Position numbers and translations under genes: made by a program
Notes under the pieces: generated by a model
Told to the model about the DNA's origin: nothing
Database searches by the model: none
The model's input: only the letters and a program-made list of their open reading frames with translations
Shown here: positions 1 through 7,613 of the stretch, piece by piece
Layout: each line of letters opens with the position of its first letter
How positions within the stretch are numbered: the stretch's first letter is position 1
NCBI GenBank assembly: GCA_900473745.1
Contig: UCMW01000009.1
Coordinates: 1 to 64,000, forward strand
Direction: 5' to 3'
DNA: 64,000 bases
Source of the DNA: Hyphomicrobiales bacterium
GTDB taxonomy: Bacteria; Pseudomonadota; Alphaproteobacteria; Rhizobiales; Rhizobiaceae

Positions 1-824
1 CCGAAACCTGCCTCAAGATCTCGGGCGAAGTTCGTGCGACCGTCTACGTTGACGAAGGTTCCACGGAAGATTGGGACAGCGAAGTTCGCGCCCGTCTCGC
101 CTTCGAAGCCAAGAACGACTCGGAAATCGGCACCATCGGTTCCTACATCCGCATTCAGGGCACTGCCGGCGCACTTGCTGATGATCGCGCTGACGTTGTT
201 CTCGATCAGGCCTACATCACTGTCGGCGGCTTCCTCGTCGGTCGCGACCTGACCTGGGTTGACGATTGGGGTCTGGCCGGTGAGTCGGATGCGTTCTTCG
301 GCAACGCCATCTTCAACACCATCTCCTACACCTACACGTCTGATGCCTTCACCGTCGGTCTCGGCGTTGACGATCTCTCCGACGACTTCGCCGGCAACGA
401 AGTTGGCGTTCAGGGCGTTCTGACTGCGGCTATCGGCCCGGCTTCGCTCGCTGCCTACGCTGTCTACGACTTCGGCGACGAAGAAGGTGGCATCGCTGGC
501 GTTCTGTCCGCAGACATCGGCCCGGGCACGCTCGGCATCGCTGCTGGCTGGGCTTCTGGCCAGTCGACCGGCTACGACTTCGCTTCCGAGTGGACTGTCG
601 GCGCTGCATACACCTTCAAGGCAACCGAGAAGCTCTCGATCACCCCGCAGGTCGTATACTACGGTGACGTCGACTTCACGACCGCTGACGCCTGGGCTGC
701 CGACCTCTACGTCGAATACCAGCTCGCTTCCGGCCTGAAGGCTTCGGCTGACGTCGGCTACTACGACGTAGATGGCGCTGACAGCAACTGGAACGGCTTC
801 GTTCGCCTGACCCGTTCGTTCTAA
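1..824 (+). CDS. Outer-membrane porin, RopA-type (5' end outside window)
   Basis: Partial gene whose stop (TAA) is at 822-824; codons are read from position 3. The product is a general diffusion porin of the alphaproteobacterial Porin_2 family, forming a trimeric beta-barrel in the outer membrane. The visible 273 residues begin with a typical barrel strand (TCLKISGEVRA) and show alternating Gly/Asp/aromatic strands (ISYTYTSDAFTVGLGVDD, SADVGYYDV). The chain ends WNGFVRLTRSF, with the terminal Phe that beta-barrel proteins use for BAM recognition. The signal peptide lies outside the window. Codon use is strongly biased to C-ending codons, as expected for an abundant protein. A strong hairpin terminator follows at once. 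Family assignment is firm; which RopA paralogue it is cannot be told. Confidence 0.9.
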   Translation, partial: ETCLKISGEVRATVYVDEGSTEDWDSEVRARLAFEAKNDSEIGTIGSYIRIQGTAGALADDRADVVLDQAYITVGGFLVGRDLTWVDDWGLAGESDAFFGNAIFNTISYTYTSDAFTVGLGVDDLSDDFAGNEVGVQGVLTAAIGPASLAAYAVYDFGDEEGGIAGVLSADIGPGTLGIAAGWASGQSTGYDFASEWTVGAAYTFKATEKLSITPQVVYYGDVDFTTADAWAADLYVEYQLASGLKASADVGYYDVDGADSNWNGFVRLTRSF

Positions 825-850
825 TCCACATCGGATTAACGAAAAAATGT

Positions 851-883
851 GGGGTCCGGCTTTTACAAGCCGGACCCCTCTTT
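851..883 (+). terminator. Rho-independent terminator after porin
   Basis: A perfect 10-bp GC-rich stem (851-860 with 869-878) around an 8-base loop, followed by CTCTTT. It lies 26 bases after the porin stop codon. Apart from it, I see only a small inverted repeat (991-1005, GGCTCG/CGAGCC) between the porin and the recombinase. Confidence 0.85.
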
Positions 884-1125
884 GGCTTTGAGGCCACTAA
901 TTGGCCGCTGGCTTTGATTTCAATGTTTTAGGCCGCCGGCAGCTCCTGCCGGGATAAAGAGAAAAGAGGTTCCATCGACATCATTTGACAGGCTCGAAGC
1001 GAGCCGCTCCGGAAAGTTTGTGCCGTTCTGCACTATACTTTTTATAAGATATAACAATATGTACGCCCGTGGGGACGGGCGGTGAGCTCGTTCGCGTGCT
1101 CGCCAAAGGGAAATTTGGGGGATAC

Positions 1126-2058
1126 ATGCAGGTGGAAATGCCGGCCGTGAAGGGCTTTGACGTCTTTAAAGGCGTGCCCGATTATTCGGTCCATTATCAA
1201 TACAGTCAGGGAACGGTCCTGCACGAGGTGCGCGAAACGAATTTGCGCGAACTGTTCGGCAAGTATGGCGACCTGTTGTGGATGAATGGCAGCCACAAAT
1301 ATAACGTAACGAATTTTATCGGAGAACTTCACGATCTCCTTGATTTTCCAAGCTTTTCGGCTTTTTCGGACGAGATGCTCGACCAACTTATTGGCAAAAT
1401 GCGCAAACGCGGTAACAGCAATGCCACCATCAATCGAAAGATGGCGGCCTTAAGCAAACTGCTGCGAAAGGCGTATAAGATGGGAGACGTTCACAGTCTG
1501 CCGGAATTCAAACGACAAAAGGAAAAAGCAGGACGAATCCGTTTTCTCGACCGGGACGAGGAGACTGCATTGTTCTCCGAGATCCGGGCGCATTCCGAAC
1601 ATTACTACCATTTCTGCCTCTTCCTGGTCGATTCCGGCGCGCGTCTGAGCGAAGGGCTCAACCTACGCTGGGGCGACATTCACAAGAACCGCGTGACATT
1701 CTGGGTGACCAAATCCGGGCGCTCGCGTTCTGTGCCGCTCACTCAACGGGCGGTCGACGCGATCGCGGCCTGCGATCGCCGCCATGCCGGCCCCTTTGCC
1801 GATATCGACCAGCAGCGCTTCCGTGTTGCCTGGCACAATGCCAAGGACGCGATCGGTTTTGCCGACGACAAGGACGTGGTGCCGCACGTGCTGCGCCATA
1901 CCTGTGCATCCCGCCTGGTGCAGGGCGGGATCGATATCAGGCGCGTCCAGATGTGGCTCGGGCATCACACACTGACAATGACTATGCGTTATGCGCATCT
2001 AGCGTCGCACGACCTCGACATGTGCGTTCCAGTGCTGGAAAGAATGGGCACCAACTGA
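1126..2058 (+). CDS. Orphan tyrosine recombinase / phage-type integrase
   Basis: A 310-residue site-specific recombinase that would cut and rejoin DNA through a 3'-phosphotyrosine. An N-terminal SAM-like core-binding region (about 60-130) precedes the catalytic domain. The full catalytic set is visible: Arg173 (SGARLSEG), Lys196 (TKSGRSR), His254 and Arg257 (HVLRHTCASR), His280 (LGHH) and Tyr289 (MRYAHL). I chose ATG 1126; GTG 1069 in the same frame would add 19 residues but has no better ribosome site. The local sequence is less GC-rich than its neighbours (upstream stretch TATACTTTTTATAAGATATAACAATA-like), consistent with acquisition. No excisionase, att repeats, transposon genes or tRNA are adjacent, so it looks like a relic or a domesticated XerC/D-like enzyme. 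Confidence 0.85.
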   Translation: MQVEMPAVKGFDVFKGVPDYSVHYQYSQGTVLHEVRETNLRELFGKYGDLLWMNGSHKYNVTNFIGELHDLLDFPSFSAFSDEMLDQLIGKMRKRGNSNATINRKMAALSKLLRKAYKMGDVHSLPEFKRQKEKAGRIRFLDRDEETALFSEIRAHSEHYYHFCLFLVDSGARLSEGLNLRWGDIHKNRVTFWVTKSGRSRSVPLTQRAVDAIAACDRRHAGPFADIDQQRFRVAWHNAKDAIGFADDKDVVPHVLRHTCASRLVQGGIDIRRVQMWLGHHTLTMTMRYAHLASHDLDMCVPVLERMGTN

Positions 2059-2087
2059 GCCGGCCCCTCGTTTAAGCTGACATGAAC

Positions 2088-2112
2088 ACGGCCGGCATCT
2101 CGCCGGCCTTGT
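2088..2112. terminator. Possible hairpin terminator between convergent genes
   Basis: A 7-bp GC stem (2090-2096 with 2102-2108) lies between the convergent recombinase and flavoprotein genes. There is no real T-run on either side, so it is weak. Confidence 0.35.
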
Positions 2113-2150
2113 GCATTCCGGCTCCCGATCGCCCGGCCCTTCAGCTACCC

Positions 2151-3395
2151 TCAGACGATCAGGCTCTTGAGATCGAGTGCGGGATCCGCAATCGCAGTCC
2201 GATCGACCGGCCGACCTGTTTCCAGGAGTTTCTTGCCCGTCACATAGGCTTTCGCGTCATTGATTGCGTCGACAGCGACGAATTCATCGCCACGGAAATA
2301 CCAGATCGACAGGCTGCCCTCGCGGGCACCGGGACGGACGACCGTCGCGTCATAACCGAGATTGAAGCCCGCGATCTGCAGTTTCACCTCATACTGATCG
2401 GACCAGAACCAGGGCTTCGGGCTATAGGGATCCGAGCCGCCAGCCAGCAGGGCTGCGACGGCCTCGGCCTGGTCGACCGCATTCTGCACGGATTCGAGCC
2501 GGACTTTCTGCCCTTTCCAGTCCTGAACGGCGCAATCACCCATGGCGAAGACAGCAGGATCATTCGTGCGACCAAACGCGTCCACGACGATGCCGTTCTG
2601 CACCTCGAGCCCGGCATCCGCCGCCAGACGATCGTTTGGTGTGACGCCGATGCCGACGATTACCATATCGACATCGATCACCCGACCGTCGGAAAGTTCT
2701 GCGGCCTTCACGCGTCCGTAGTCGCCAATAAGCCGCGTAAGACCGGTTTTTTCGCAGATCGAGACGCCCTCGGCCTCGTGGATCGCGCGGATCGCGTCGG
2801 CCGTTTCGCGGGCCGCGACACGGGCGAGGATGCGGTCCGCCATCTCGATCAGCGTCACGTCGAGACCGAGCTTGCGTGCAACGGCGGCGGCTTCAAGCCC
2901 GATATAGCCGCCCCCGACGATGAGCAGCCGATGGCCGGGTTTCATTTCCTCGGCCAGTCGATCGGCATCCGCCTTGTCGCGCACGGTGTAGACACCGTCC
3001 AGATCTCCACCGATGGCAGGCGGCAGGCGGCGGGGCGTAGCACCGGTTGCGAGTGCAAGCGTCTCATAGCTGATTGCGGTGCCGTCAAAGAGGCGGACGC
3101 TGCTTGTCTCGCGGTCGACAGCCTCGACCGGCGTCGACAACCGGATCTCGACATCATTTTCGGCATACCAGGCTTCGGGCCGAAACAGCAGCCGATCGAA
3201 GCTCATCTCGCCGAGGAGATATTTCTTGGAGAGTGGTGGGCGCTGGTAGGGCAGAACCGGCTCGGTTCCGAGCATGGTGATCGGGCGTGGATCCTTCAGC
3301 ATCCGCAGCTTTGCGGCGAGCGCAAAAGCCGCTTGCCCTGCCCCGACTATGACCAATCGTCCCGCCACGTGCTGCACTCCCGATGTCCTGTTCAT
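2151..3395 (-). CDS. FAD-dependent ferredoxin/rubredoxin reductase-like oxidoreductase
   Basis: A 414-residue pyridine-nucleotide disulfide oxidoreductase-fold protein of the putidaredoxin/rhodocoxin reductase type. It would pass electrons from NAD(P)H through FAD to a small iron-sulfur protein. The FAD dinucleotide motif VIVGAGQAA is at residues 16-23. The second, NAD-binding motif IVGGGYIGLEAA is at 159-170. The second FAD contact is FAMGDCAVQDW, and an FAD/NAD-linked reductase C-terminal domain follows. The start MNRTSG was chosen because the Rossmann motif follows closely, as in relatives; an upstream ATG at 3437 would add 14 unlikely residues. No ferredoxin or P450 gene is nearby, so the electron acceptor is unknown. 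Confidence 0.88.
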   Translation of the reverse strand: MNRTSGVQHVAGRLVIVGAGQAAFALAAKLRMLKDPRPITMLGTEPVLPYQRPPLSKKYLLGEMSFDRLLFRPEAWYAENDVEIRLSTPVEAVDRETSSVRLFDGTAISYETLALATGATPRRLPPAIGGDLDGVYTVRDKADADRLAEEMKPGHRLLIVGGGYIGLEAAAVARKLGLDVTLIEMADRILARVAARETADAIRAIHEAEGVSICEKTGLTRLIGDYGRVKAAELSDGRVIDVDMVIVGIGVTPNDRLAADAGLEVQNGIVVDAFGRTNDPAVFAMGDCAVQDWKGQKVRLESVQNAVDQAEAVAALLAGGSDPYSPKPWFWSDQYEVKLQIAGFNLGYDATVVRPGAREGSLSIWYFRGDEFVAVDAINDAKAYVTGKKLLETGRPVDRTAIADPALDLKSLIV

Positions 3396-3699
3396 AGGAA
3401 TCGCCGACGGTAGATCGACAGCGATGCCGCGCAGCAAGGCCTAGCCTTGTGGCGATTTTCGGTCAAGTTTGTCCGCCTTGCGCCAGAGATGCCGGGGCTC
3501 GCTCTCAGATCCCCGAAAGACTTGGCGGTCGGCGGCATGATCCGCCATCCCTGTTCGAAATGGGACAGGTTATCTGGGGCGAAGGTGCTGTCAGAAAAGG
3601 GAAAATCGGAAGTCGCTCGCATTCGAGACGTTGCGTGCATGATCTGGTAACGAGCATGCGCTAGGCTGTCATCCTAACTTGACGCGGTAGGAGGGTGAC
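3396..3699. other. Intergenic region between divergent genes
   Basis: About 300 bases separating the minus-strand flavoprotein from the PilZ pair. Short overlapping reading frames on both strands are not supported by a ribosome site or a recognisable product. It should hold both promoters, but I cannot point to a convincing -35/-10 pair. Confidence 0.4.
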
Positions 3700-4053
3700 A
3701 TGCCCTTGCAGAGGATACCTGACGCAAAATCTGACATCCCTCGGGACCAGGTCTTCGAGAAGTTCAGAATTGAACGGCCCGGCAAGATCGTGTTCGTCGG
3801 CCATCACCTCAGCATGGCAAAGTCACAGCGTTGCCTCATCCGCACAATGTCACTCTATGGCGCAGAGCTCGACGTCTCTCCCCATGTCATCGTACCGCCG
3901 AATTTCTTTCTTGAGATCCTCGGCATCCATGACGATATCGGCTGCACGCTGATCCGCCGTGAAGCCGAGAAGCTGACGGTCGGTTTCAACATGTTGCTCG
4001 ATCCCGAGTTCCTCCACCATGTCGTTCGGCTGTCGTTCGAAACCAGCCACTGA
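3700..4053 (+). CDS. Degenerate PilZ-fold protein
   Basis: A 117-residue cytoplasmic protein preceded by a good ribosome site (GGAGGGTGAC then ATG). It aligns by eye with the PilZ protein encoded just downstream: RPGKI with RPAKI, a strand starting with Cys followed by a Ser/Gly turn, FLEILGIHDDIGC with YLQIVGLADRIGC, and the final HHVVRLSF with HRIVRADF. It lacks the Arg-x3-Arg pair, and the Asp of Asp-x-Ser-x2-Gly is replaced by Thr, so direct cyclic-di-GMP binding is unlikely. It may be a non-binding partner or a structural variant of its neighbour. Identification rests on this paralogy rather than on a motif. Confidence 0.65.
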   Translation: MPLQRIPDAKSDIPRDQVFEKFRIERPGKIVFVGHHLSMAKSQRCLIRTMSLYGAELDVSPHVIVPPNFFLEILGIHDDIGCTLIRREAEKLTVGFNMLLDPEFLHHVVRLSFETSH

Positions 4054-4247
4054 TTCAGCGGACCTTCCTTCAGCCATCGCACAGGCATGCCCGGCCGGTA
4101 CATTCGGTTCCGGCTCGCCTGACCGTGACAGGCCCGGACGGGACGGCAGCGAATATTCGACATTGGTAAAACTTGATCGAACTTGTTGATGCTAATGCAA
4201 ATATTCACCTCCAGAGTGCAAGGCAGACGAGTTGGGAGAAGCCGGTC

Positions 4248-4664
4248 ATGGCGATGGACAATGCGACGCATCTGGCTGGAGTTCGATCGGAGATGTACGA
4301 GCGCAAATGGGAGCGCTTCTATGTCCGCCGGCCGGCCAAGATCATGTCTGTGCGCCCTGGCCTTACCGGCATCACGATCCGCAGCTGTGAAGTGGTGGAT
4401 ATCTCGCAAGGCGGTGCTGCGATCGAGCTGACGACCGCGATCGGCCTTTCCTCTCATTATTATCTGCAGATCGTCGGCCTTGCCGACCGGATCGGATGTG
4501 CCGAAGCCTATCGCAACGGCAACCGTGTCGGGGTCAAGTTCATCGCCCCGATCTCCGAGCACATGCTGCACCGGATCGTCCGCGCCGACTTCATGCTCGG
4601 CGAAGCGGTCAACACGCCGGTCAAGCCCTTCCAGAACGGCAATGGAGCACGGCTCGGCCGCTGA
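4248..4664 (+). CDS. PilZ domain protein (putative cyclic-di-GMP receptor)
   Basis: A 138-residue protein consisting of one PilZ domain. The binding features are present: Arg-x3-Arg in RFYVR and the Asp-x-Ser-x2-Gly turn in VVDISQGG, followed by the beta-barrel strands ending GVKFIAP. Such stand-alone PilZ proteins change partner activity (motility, exopolysaccharide, chemotaxis) when cyclic-di-GMP binds. ATG 4248 was chosen for its GGGAGAAG ribosome site; an in-frame ATG at 4173 has none. The degenerate paralogue lies 194 bases upstream on the same strand. No diguanylate cyclase or phosphodiesterase gene is in the window. Confidence 0.85.
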   Translation: MAMDNATHLAGVRSEMYERKWERFYVRRPAKIMSVRPGLTGITIRSCEVVDISQGGAAIELTTAIGLSSHYYLQIVGLADRIGCAEAYRNGNRVGVKFIAPISEHMLHRIVRADFMLGEAVNTPVKPFQNGNGARLGR

Positions 4665-4774
4665 GCACCAAGCCTGTCGGAAGAGGCCCGATCCAGCGGG
4701 ATCCGGCCTTGCGTCCAAAGCTGGGCTTCTTATTGTGCGCAGATCGAACTCGATCCGCCGGACGCCGCTTCCCA

Positions 4775-5887
4775 ATGACCGCTTTTTCCCGCTTCACACC
4801 CCTTGCCGCCTCCCTTTCCTCGACCGTTCCCTTCGTCGGTCCCGAAGCCATTGAGAGGCAACGCGGTCTCGCCGTGCGCGCCCGTATCGGCGCCAATGAA
4901 AGCGGTTTTGGTCCCGCCCCTTCCGTACTCGCGGCGATCGCTGAGAAGGCTGCCGAGATCTGGAAATACAACGATCCGGAAAATCATGCGCTCAAGGCGG
5001 CGCTTTCGGCTCGCCTCGGTCTGAAACCGGAGAATTTCGTCATCGGGGAAGGCATCGACGACCTGCTCGGTCTCATCGTGCGTCTGATCATCGAGCCCGG
5101 CATGCCGGTCGTCACCTCGCTCGGCGCCTATCCGACGTTCAATTTCCACGTCAGTGGTTTTGGCGGGCGGCTGGTGACAGCCCCCTATCGCGACGACCGC
5201 GGGGACCTCGAGGCTCTCCTGGCTCGTGTCCGGCAGGAAGATGCACCACTCGTCTATTTCGCCAATCCCGACAATCCGATGGGCAGCTGGTGGGATGCCG
5301 GCAGCATCACCGCGTTTGCCCGTGCCTTGCCCTCGACCACGCTGCTCATTCTGGATGAGGCCTATAGCGAAACGGCTCCTGAAGCTTCGATCCCGGCGGC
5401 GGATGCCCTGATCGACCTGCCGAATGTCATTCGCACCCGCACTTTTTCAAAGGCCTATGGCCTGGCGGGTGCCCGTGTCGGCTACGGCTTCGGAACGGCC
5501 GGGACCGTCTCGGCCTTCGACAAGATCCGCAATCATTTCGGGATGCCGCGCTTGTCGACGGAGGCCGCACTCGCAGCTTTGGCCGACCAGGACTATCTCG
5601 TCGATGTCTTGGGGCGGATCAAGGCGGCACGCGACCGGATCGCGGCGATCGCAACAGCCAACGGGCTGACGCCCCTGCCCTCGGCGACCAACTTCGTCGC
5701 TGTTGATACCGGCCGCGACGGCCTCTTCGCCCGCGCCATCGTCGATGGCCTGATGGAACACGGCGTCTTCATCCGCATGCCGGGTGTCGCGCCACTCAAC
5801 CGCTGCATCCGGGTTTCGGCAGGCCTGGCTGCAGATCTCGACCTGTTCGAGGAGGCGCTGCCAAAGGTTCTCGCGAGCCTGCGCTGA
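4775..5887 (+). CDS. PLP-dependent aminotransferase, HisC-like (class I/II)
   Basis: A 370-residue fold-type I aminotransferase. It resembles histidinol-phosphate aminotransferase and CobD-type threonine-phosphate decarboxylase. Visible sites are the substrate-proximal ANES near the N terminus, NPDNPMG (PLP ring contact Asn), ILDEAYSE (Asp pairing with the pyridine nitrogen), and the Schiff-base lysine in TFSKAYGLAGARVGYG. The C-terminal Arg that binds the substrate carboxylate is in IRVSAG. ATG 4775 gives the usual family length; the open frame continues upstream but overlaps the PilZ gene. No histidine or cobalamin gene is adjacent, so the substrate is undetermined. Confidence 0.85.
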   Translation: MTAFSRFTPLAASLSSTVPFVGPEAIERQRGLAVRARIGANESGFGPAPSVLAAIAEKAAEIWKYNDPENHALKAALSARLGLKPENFVIGEGIDDLLGLIVRLIIEPGMPVVTSLGAYPTFNFHVSGFGGRLVTAPYRDDRGDLEALLARVRQEDAPLVYFANPDNPMGSWWDAGSITAFARALPSTTLLILDEAYSETAPEASIPAADALIDLPNVIRTRTFSKAYGLAGARVGYGFGTAGTVSAFDKIRNHFGMPRLSTEAALAALADQDYLVDVLGRIKAARDRIAAIATANGLTPLPSATNFVAVDTGRDGLFARAIVDGLMEHGVFIRMPGVAPLNRCIRVSAGLAADLDLFEEALPKVLASLR

Positions 5888-5902
5888 CGCCGCGCAATGA
5901 AG

Positions 5903-5944
5903 AAGACCGCGCCGGCCTTGTTCCTGCCGGTCGCGGTCTTGATA
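5903..5944. terminator. Bidirectional hairpin terminator
   Basis: Nine-bp arms (5903-5911 and 5932-5940) with additional inner pairing (GCCGGC/GCCGG) lie between convergent genes. The minus-strand side runs into CTTCTTCATT and the plus side into TTGATAAG, so it can serve both genes but the T-tracts are modest. Confidence 0.5.
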
Positions 5945-6037
5945 AGTGTTGGCCCTGGCCCCGTCCAAAGGTCCCCGCCACGTTCCCCACTCGGGTTATT
6001 CTTGTGATTCTCCTGCCGCGGTCGCGGCCGGAATCCC

Positions 6038-6304
6038 TCAGTGCATGGTCATCCATTCGCGGGCGGCACGGAGCGCCTCGGCGAGTTGGATCTTGCTCAT
6101 GGTCTGGGCGAGATCGGCGCGCAGCTCGGCAGCGCGGTCGCAGCCCTTGATCGCTGCGATGTTCAGCCACTTGTGCGCCGAGACGAGATCGATCGGGCAA
6201 CCGCGGCCGGTCGCATACATCAGGCCCATATCGCGGAAGACGTCGGCCCGGGTTTCGCCACCCATCGTGGCATTTTCGGAATTGTGCATTTCAAAGCGTG
6301 CCAT
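6038..6304 (-). CDS. Sel1-like repeat small protein
   Basis: An 88-residue protein with one clear Sel1/TPR-like helical repeat (MGLMYATGRGCPIDLVSAHK followed by WLNIAA), a fold used for protein-protein contacts. Such single-repeat proteins are common and conserved in Rhizobiaceae, but their function is not known to me. The start at MARFEM was chosen because AGGGAC lies about seven bases before it; the open frame extends a further 48 codons without a ribosome site. It is convergent with the aminotransferase. No signal peptide is seen. Confidence 0.75.
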   Translation of the reverse strand: MARFEMHNSENATMGGETRADVFRDMGLMYATGRGCPIDLVSAHKWLNIAAIKGCDRAAELRADLAQTMSKIQLAEALRAAREWMTMH

Positions 6305-6812
6305 TGGTTTTGTCCCTGTTTGCCTAGTTTCTAAAGCGTCCCTGTTTTCCCTTGCGGGCCCTTCCGGAACGGCGCCGGCTCTTTGTCCGGTCATTCTCGC
6401 TTCGGTCGGGTTTGGCGGGGTTTTTCCCTGCTCGTTTGATGGGTTCACTATGCCAAACGGTCTTCAAAACTCGCTTAAAATGCATCCTTAATTTGCTGAA
6501 AACAAAGTACAAAAGCTTCGTAAACTTCGGATTCCGTTAAGTATCACATCCCCTGCAACCCAAGGAATTCCGGATGAAATTTACGAAAGTTTCATGCTGG
6601 CAAATCAACCGATTTTTCACCACGTTTTCCGAAGGCAATCTGGAAAAGCCGTGCATTTGCAGTCTCAGGCGGCTTTCCACTGCTTCGTAATCGCGGCGGA
6701 TTGCTTTTACCTTTACGTGTGCGTAAGATATTTCTTAACCGCTAGACCGGCTCGGAGAGGACCGTGTTCGGCTGCGGGAGAGGATCATCATCTCGGGAGG
6801 AGAGATCAGACC
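6305..6812. other. Intergenic region with one operator-like palindrome
   Basis: About 500 bases between a minus-strand Sel1 gene and a plus-strand DUF2147 gene. The 6460-6600 part is noticeably A/T-rich (AAAACAAAGTACAAAAGC and similar) and probably contains the promoter of the Sel1 gene. A palindrome at 6713-6726 is listed separately. No convincing reading frame is present. Confidence 0.45.
6713..6726. promoter_or_regulatory. Operator-like palindrome TTACGTGTGCGTAA
   Basis: Two 6-base half-sites, TTACGT and GCGTAA, are separated by GT, 87 bases before the DUF2147 start. It differs by one base in the core from the palindrome upstream of the ETF-QO gene (33739-33752). It may be a binding site for one dimeric regulator; which one is unknown. 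Confidence 0.4.
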
Positions 6813-7148
6813 ATGCGTTCCATCATCATTGCGGCTGCATTCGCGCTTTCGGCCTTCTCGGCACAGGCCTCCGAACCCATCGAGGGCAACTGGAAGACAG
6901 CTTCCGGTGCGACCGCCCAGATCGCGCCCTGCGGCGGCGCCTTCTGCGTGACGCTGAAGAGCGGACAGCACAACGGCAAGCAGATCGGCAAGATGGCCGG
7001 CAGCGGCGACAGCTACAAGGGCGAAATCACGGATCCGGAAAACGACAAGACCTATTCGGGATCCGGAACAGTTTCGGGCAATTCGCTGAAGATGAAGGGC
7101 TGCGTGCTGGCGGTCCTGTGCAAGAGCCAGACCTGGACGCGGCTCTAA
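6813..7148 (+). CDS. DUF2147 family periplasmic protein
   Basis: A 111-residue secreted protein. Residues 1-21 form a Sec signal peptide (MRSIIIAAAFALSAFSAQAS). The mature part starts EPIEGNWKT and continues with the Gly-rich beta strands of DUF2147 (GKQIGKM, KGEITDPENDKTYSG, LKMKGCVL) and four cysteines that could form two disulfides. The family's biochemical role is unknown; members are often stress- or envelope-related. A strong ribosome site (GGGAGGAGAG) precedes ATG 6813. A perfect terminator follows, so it is monocistronic. Confidence 0.85.
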   Translation: MRSIIIAAAFALSAFSAQASEPIEGNWKTASGATAQIAPCGGAFCVTLKSGQHNGKQIGKMAGSGDSYKGEITDPENDKTYSGSGTVSGNSLKMKGCVLAVLCKSQTWTRL

Positions 7149-7174
7149 CCCCGTCGACGCATCTGATGAGAACG

Positions 7175-7204
7175 GGGCGCCGGCTGCAACCGGCGCCCTT
7201 TTCG
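7175..7204 (+). terminator. Rho-independent terminator after DUF2147 gene
   Basis: A 9-bp GC stem (7175-7183 with 7190-7198) followed by TTTTC, 26 bases after the stop codon. Confidence 0.85.
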
Positions 7205-7338
7205 TATCCTGCGACCATGAAGATTGCCCCGCCTTAAAACGGATTAACCCTTCTGAATGCCAGATGAACCGGTATCTCAGACCGCGTTCAGCGCCGGCCC
7301 GCTAGAACTCCTCCATCGGATCGGAAAGGAGCTAGGAC

Positions 7339-7509
7339 ATGGGAACGCTGGCAAGACGCTTCACCATCATTTCGCTGACCATGGCGGTATTCGCCGTCAT
7401 GTTCGCCCAGCTCGTGGTCAACAACCAGCCCGGCGTTCGGCACCTCACCTCGGGCATGGTGGCAAGCTGTACTCCGACTGGCCTCAACAGCTGCCGCCCG
7501 AATTTCTGA
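7339..7509 (+). CDS. Small single-pass membrane protein, unknown
   Basis: A 56-residue reading frame with a strong ribosome site (AAGGAGCTAGGAC before ATG). It is unrelated to anything I recognise. Residues 8-27 (FTIISLTMAVFAVMFAQLVV) make one hydrophobic helix after a basic start (GTLARRF), so it is likely an inner-membrane protein with its N terminus in the cytoplasm, or possibly a signal peptide. The tail holds two cysteines (ASCTPTGLNSC). It stands alone between a terminator and the amn gene. The ribosome site and the membrane pattern are the support; expression is not shown. Confidence 0.6.
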   Translation: MGTLARRFTIISLTMAVFAVMFAQLVVNNQPGVRHLTSGMVASCTPTGLNSCRPNF

Positions 7510-7613
7510 TCGGTAACCGGCCACGGCCGACCGCCAGGTCCGAGCCTCAAAAAATCCTGACGCATGAACCATGACGTCGTTTGCTTGTCAGACTTCGTCT
7601 CCTATAATGCGCC

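Noticed and set aside
985..1039. Promoter made of TTGACA (985-990) and TATACT (1034-1039) before the recombinase
   Set aside because: The spacing of 43 bases is far from the usual 16-18, so the two boxes do not form one promoter.
2082..3413. Plus-strand 443-codon frame opposite the flavoprotein
   Set aside because: Mirror frame; the minus-strand protein has two Rossmann motifs and normal length.
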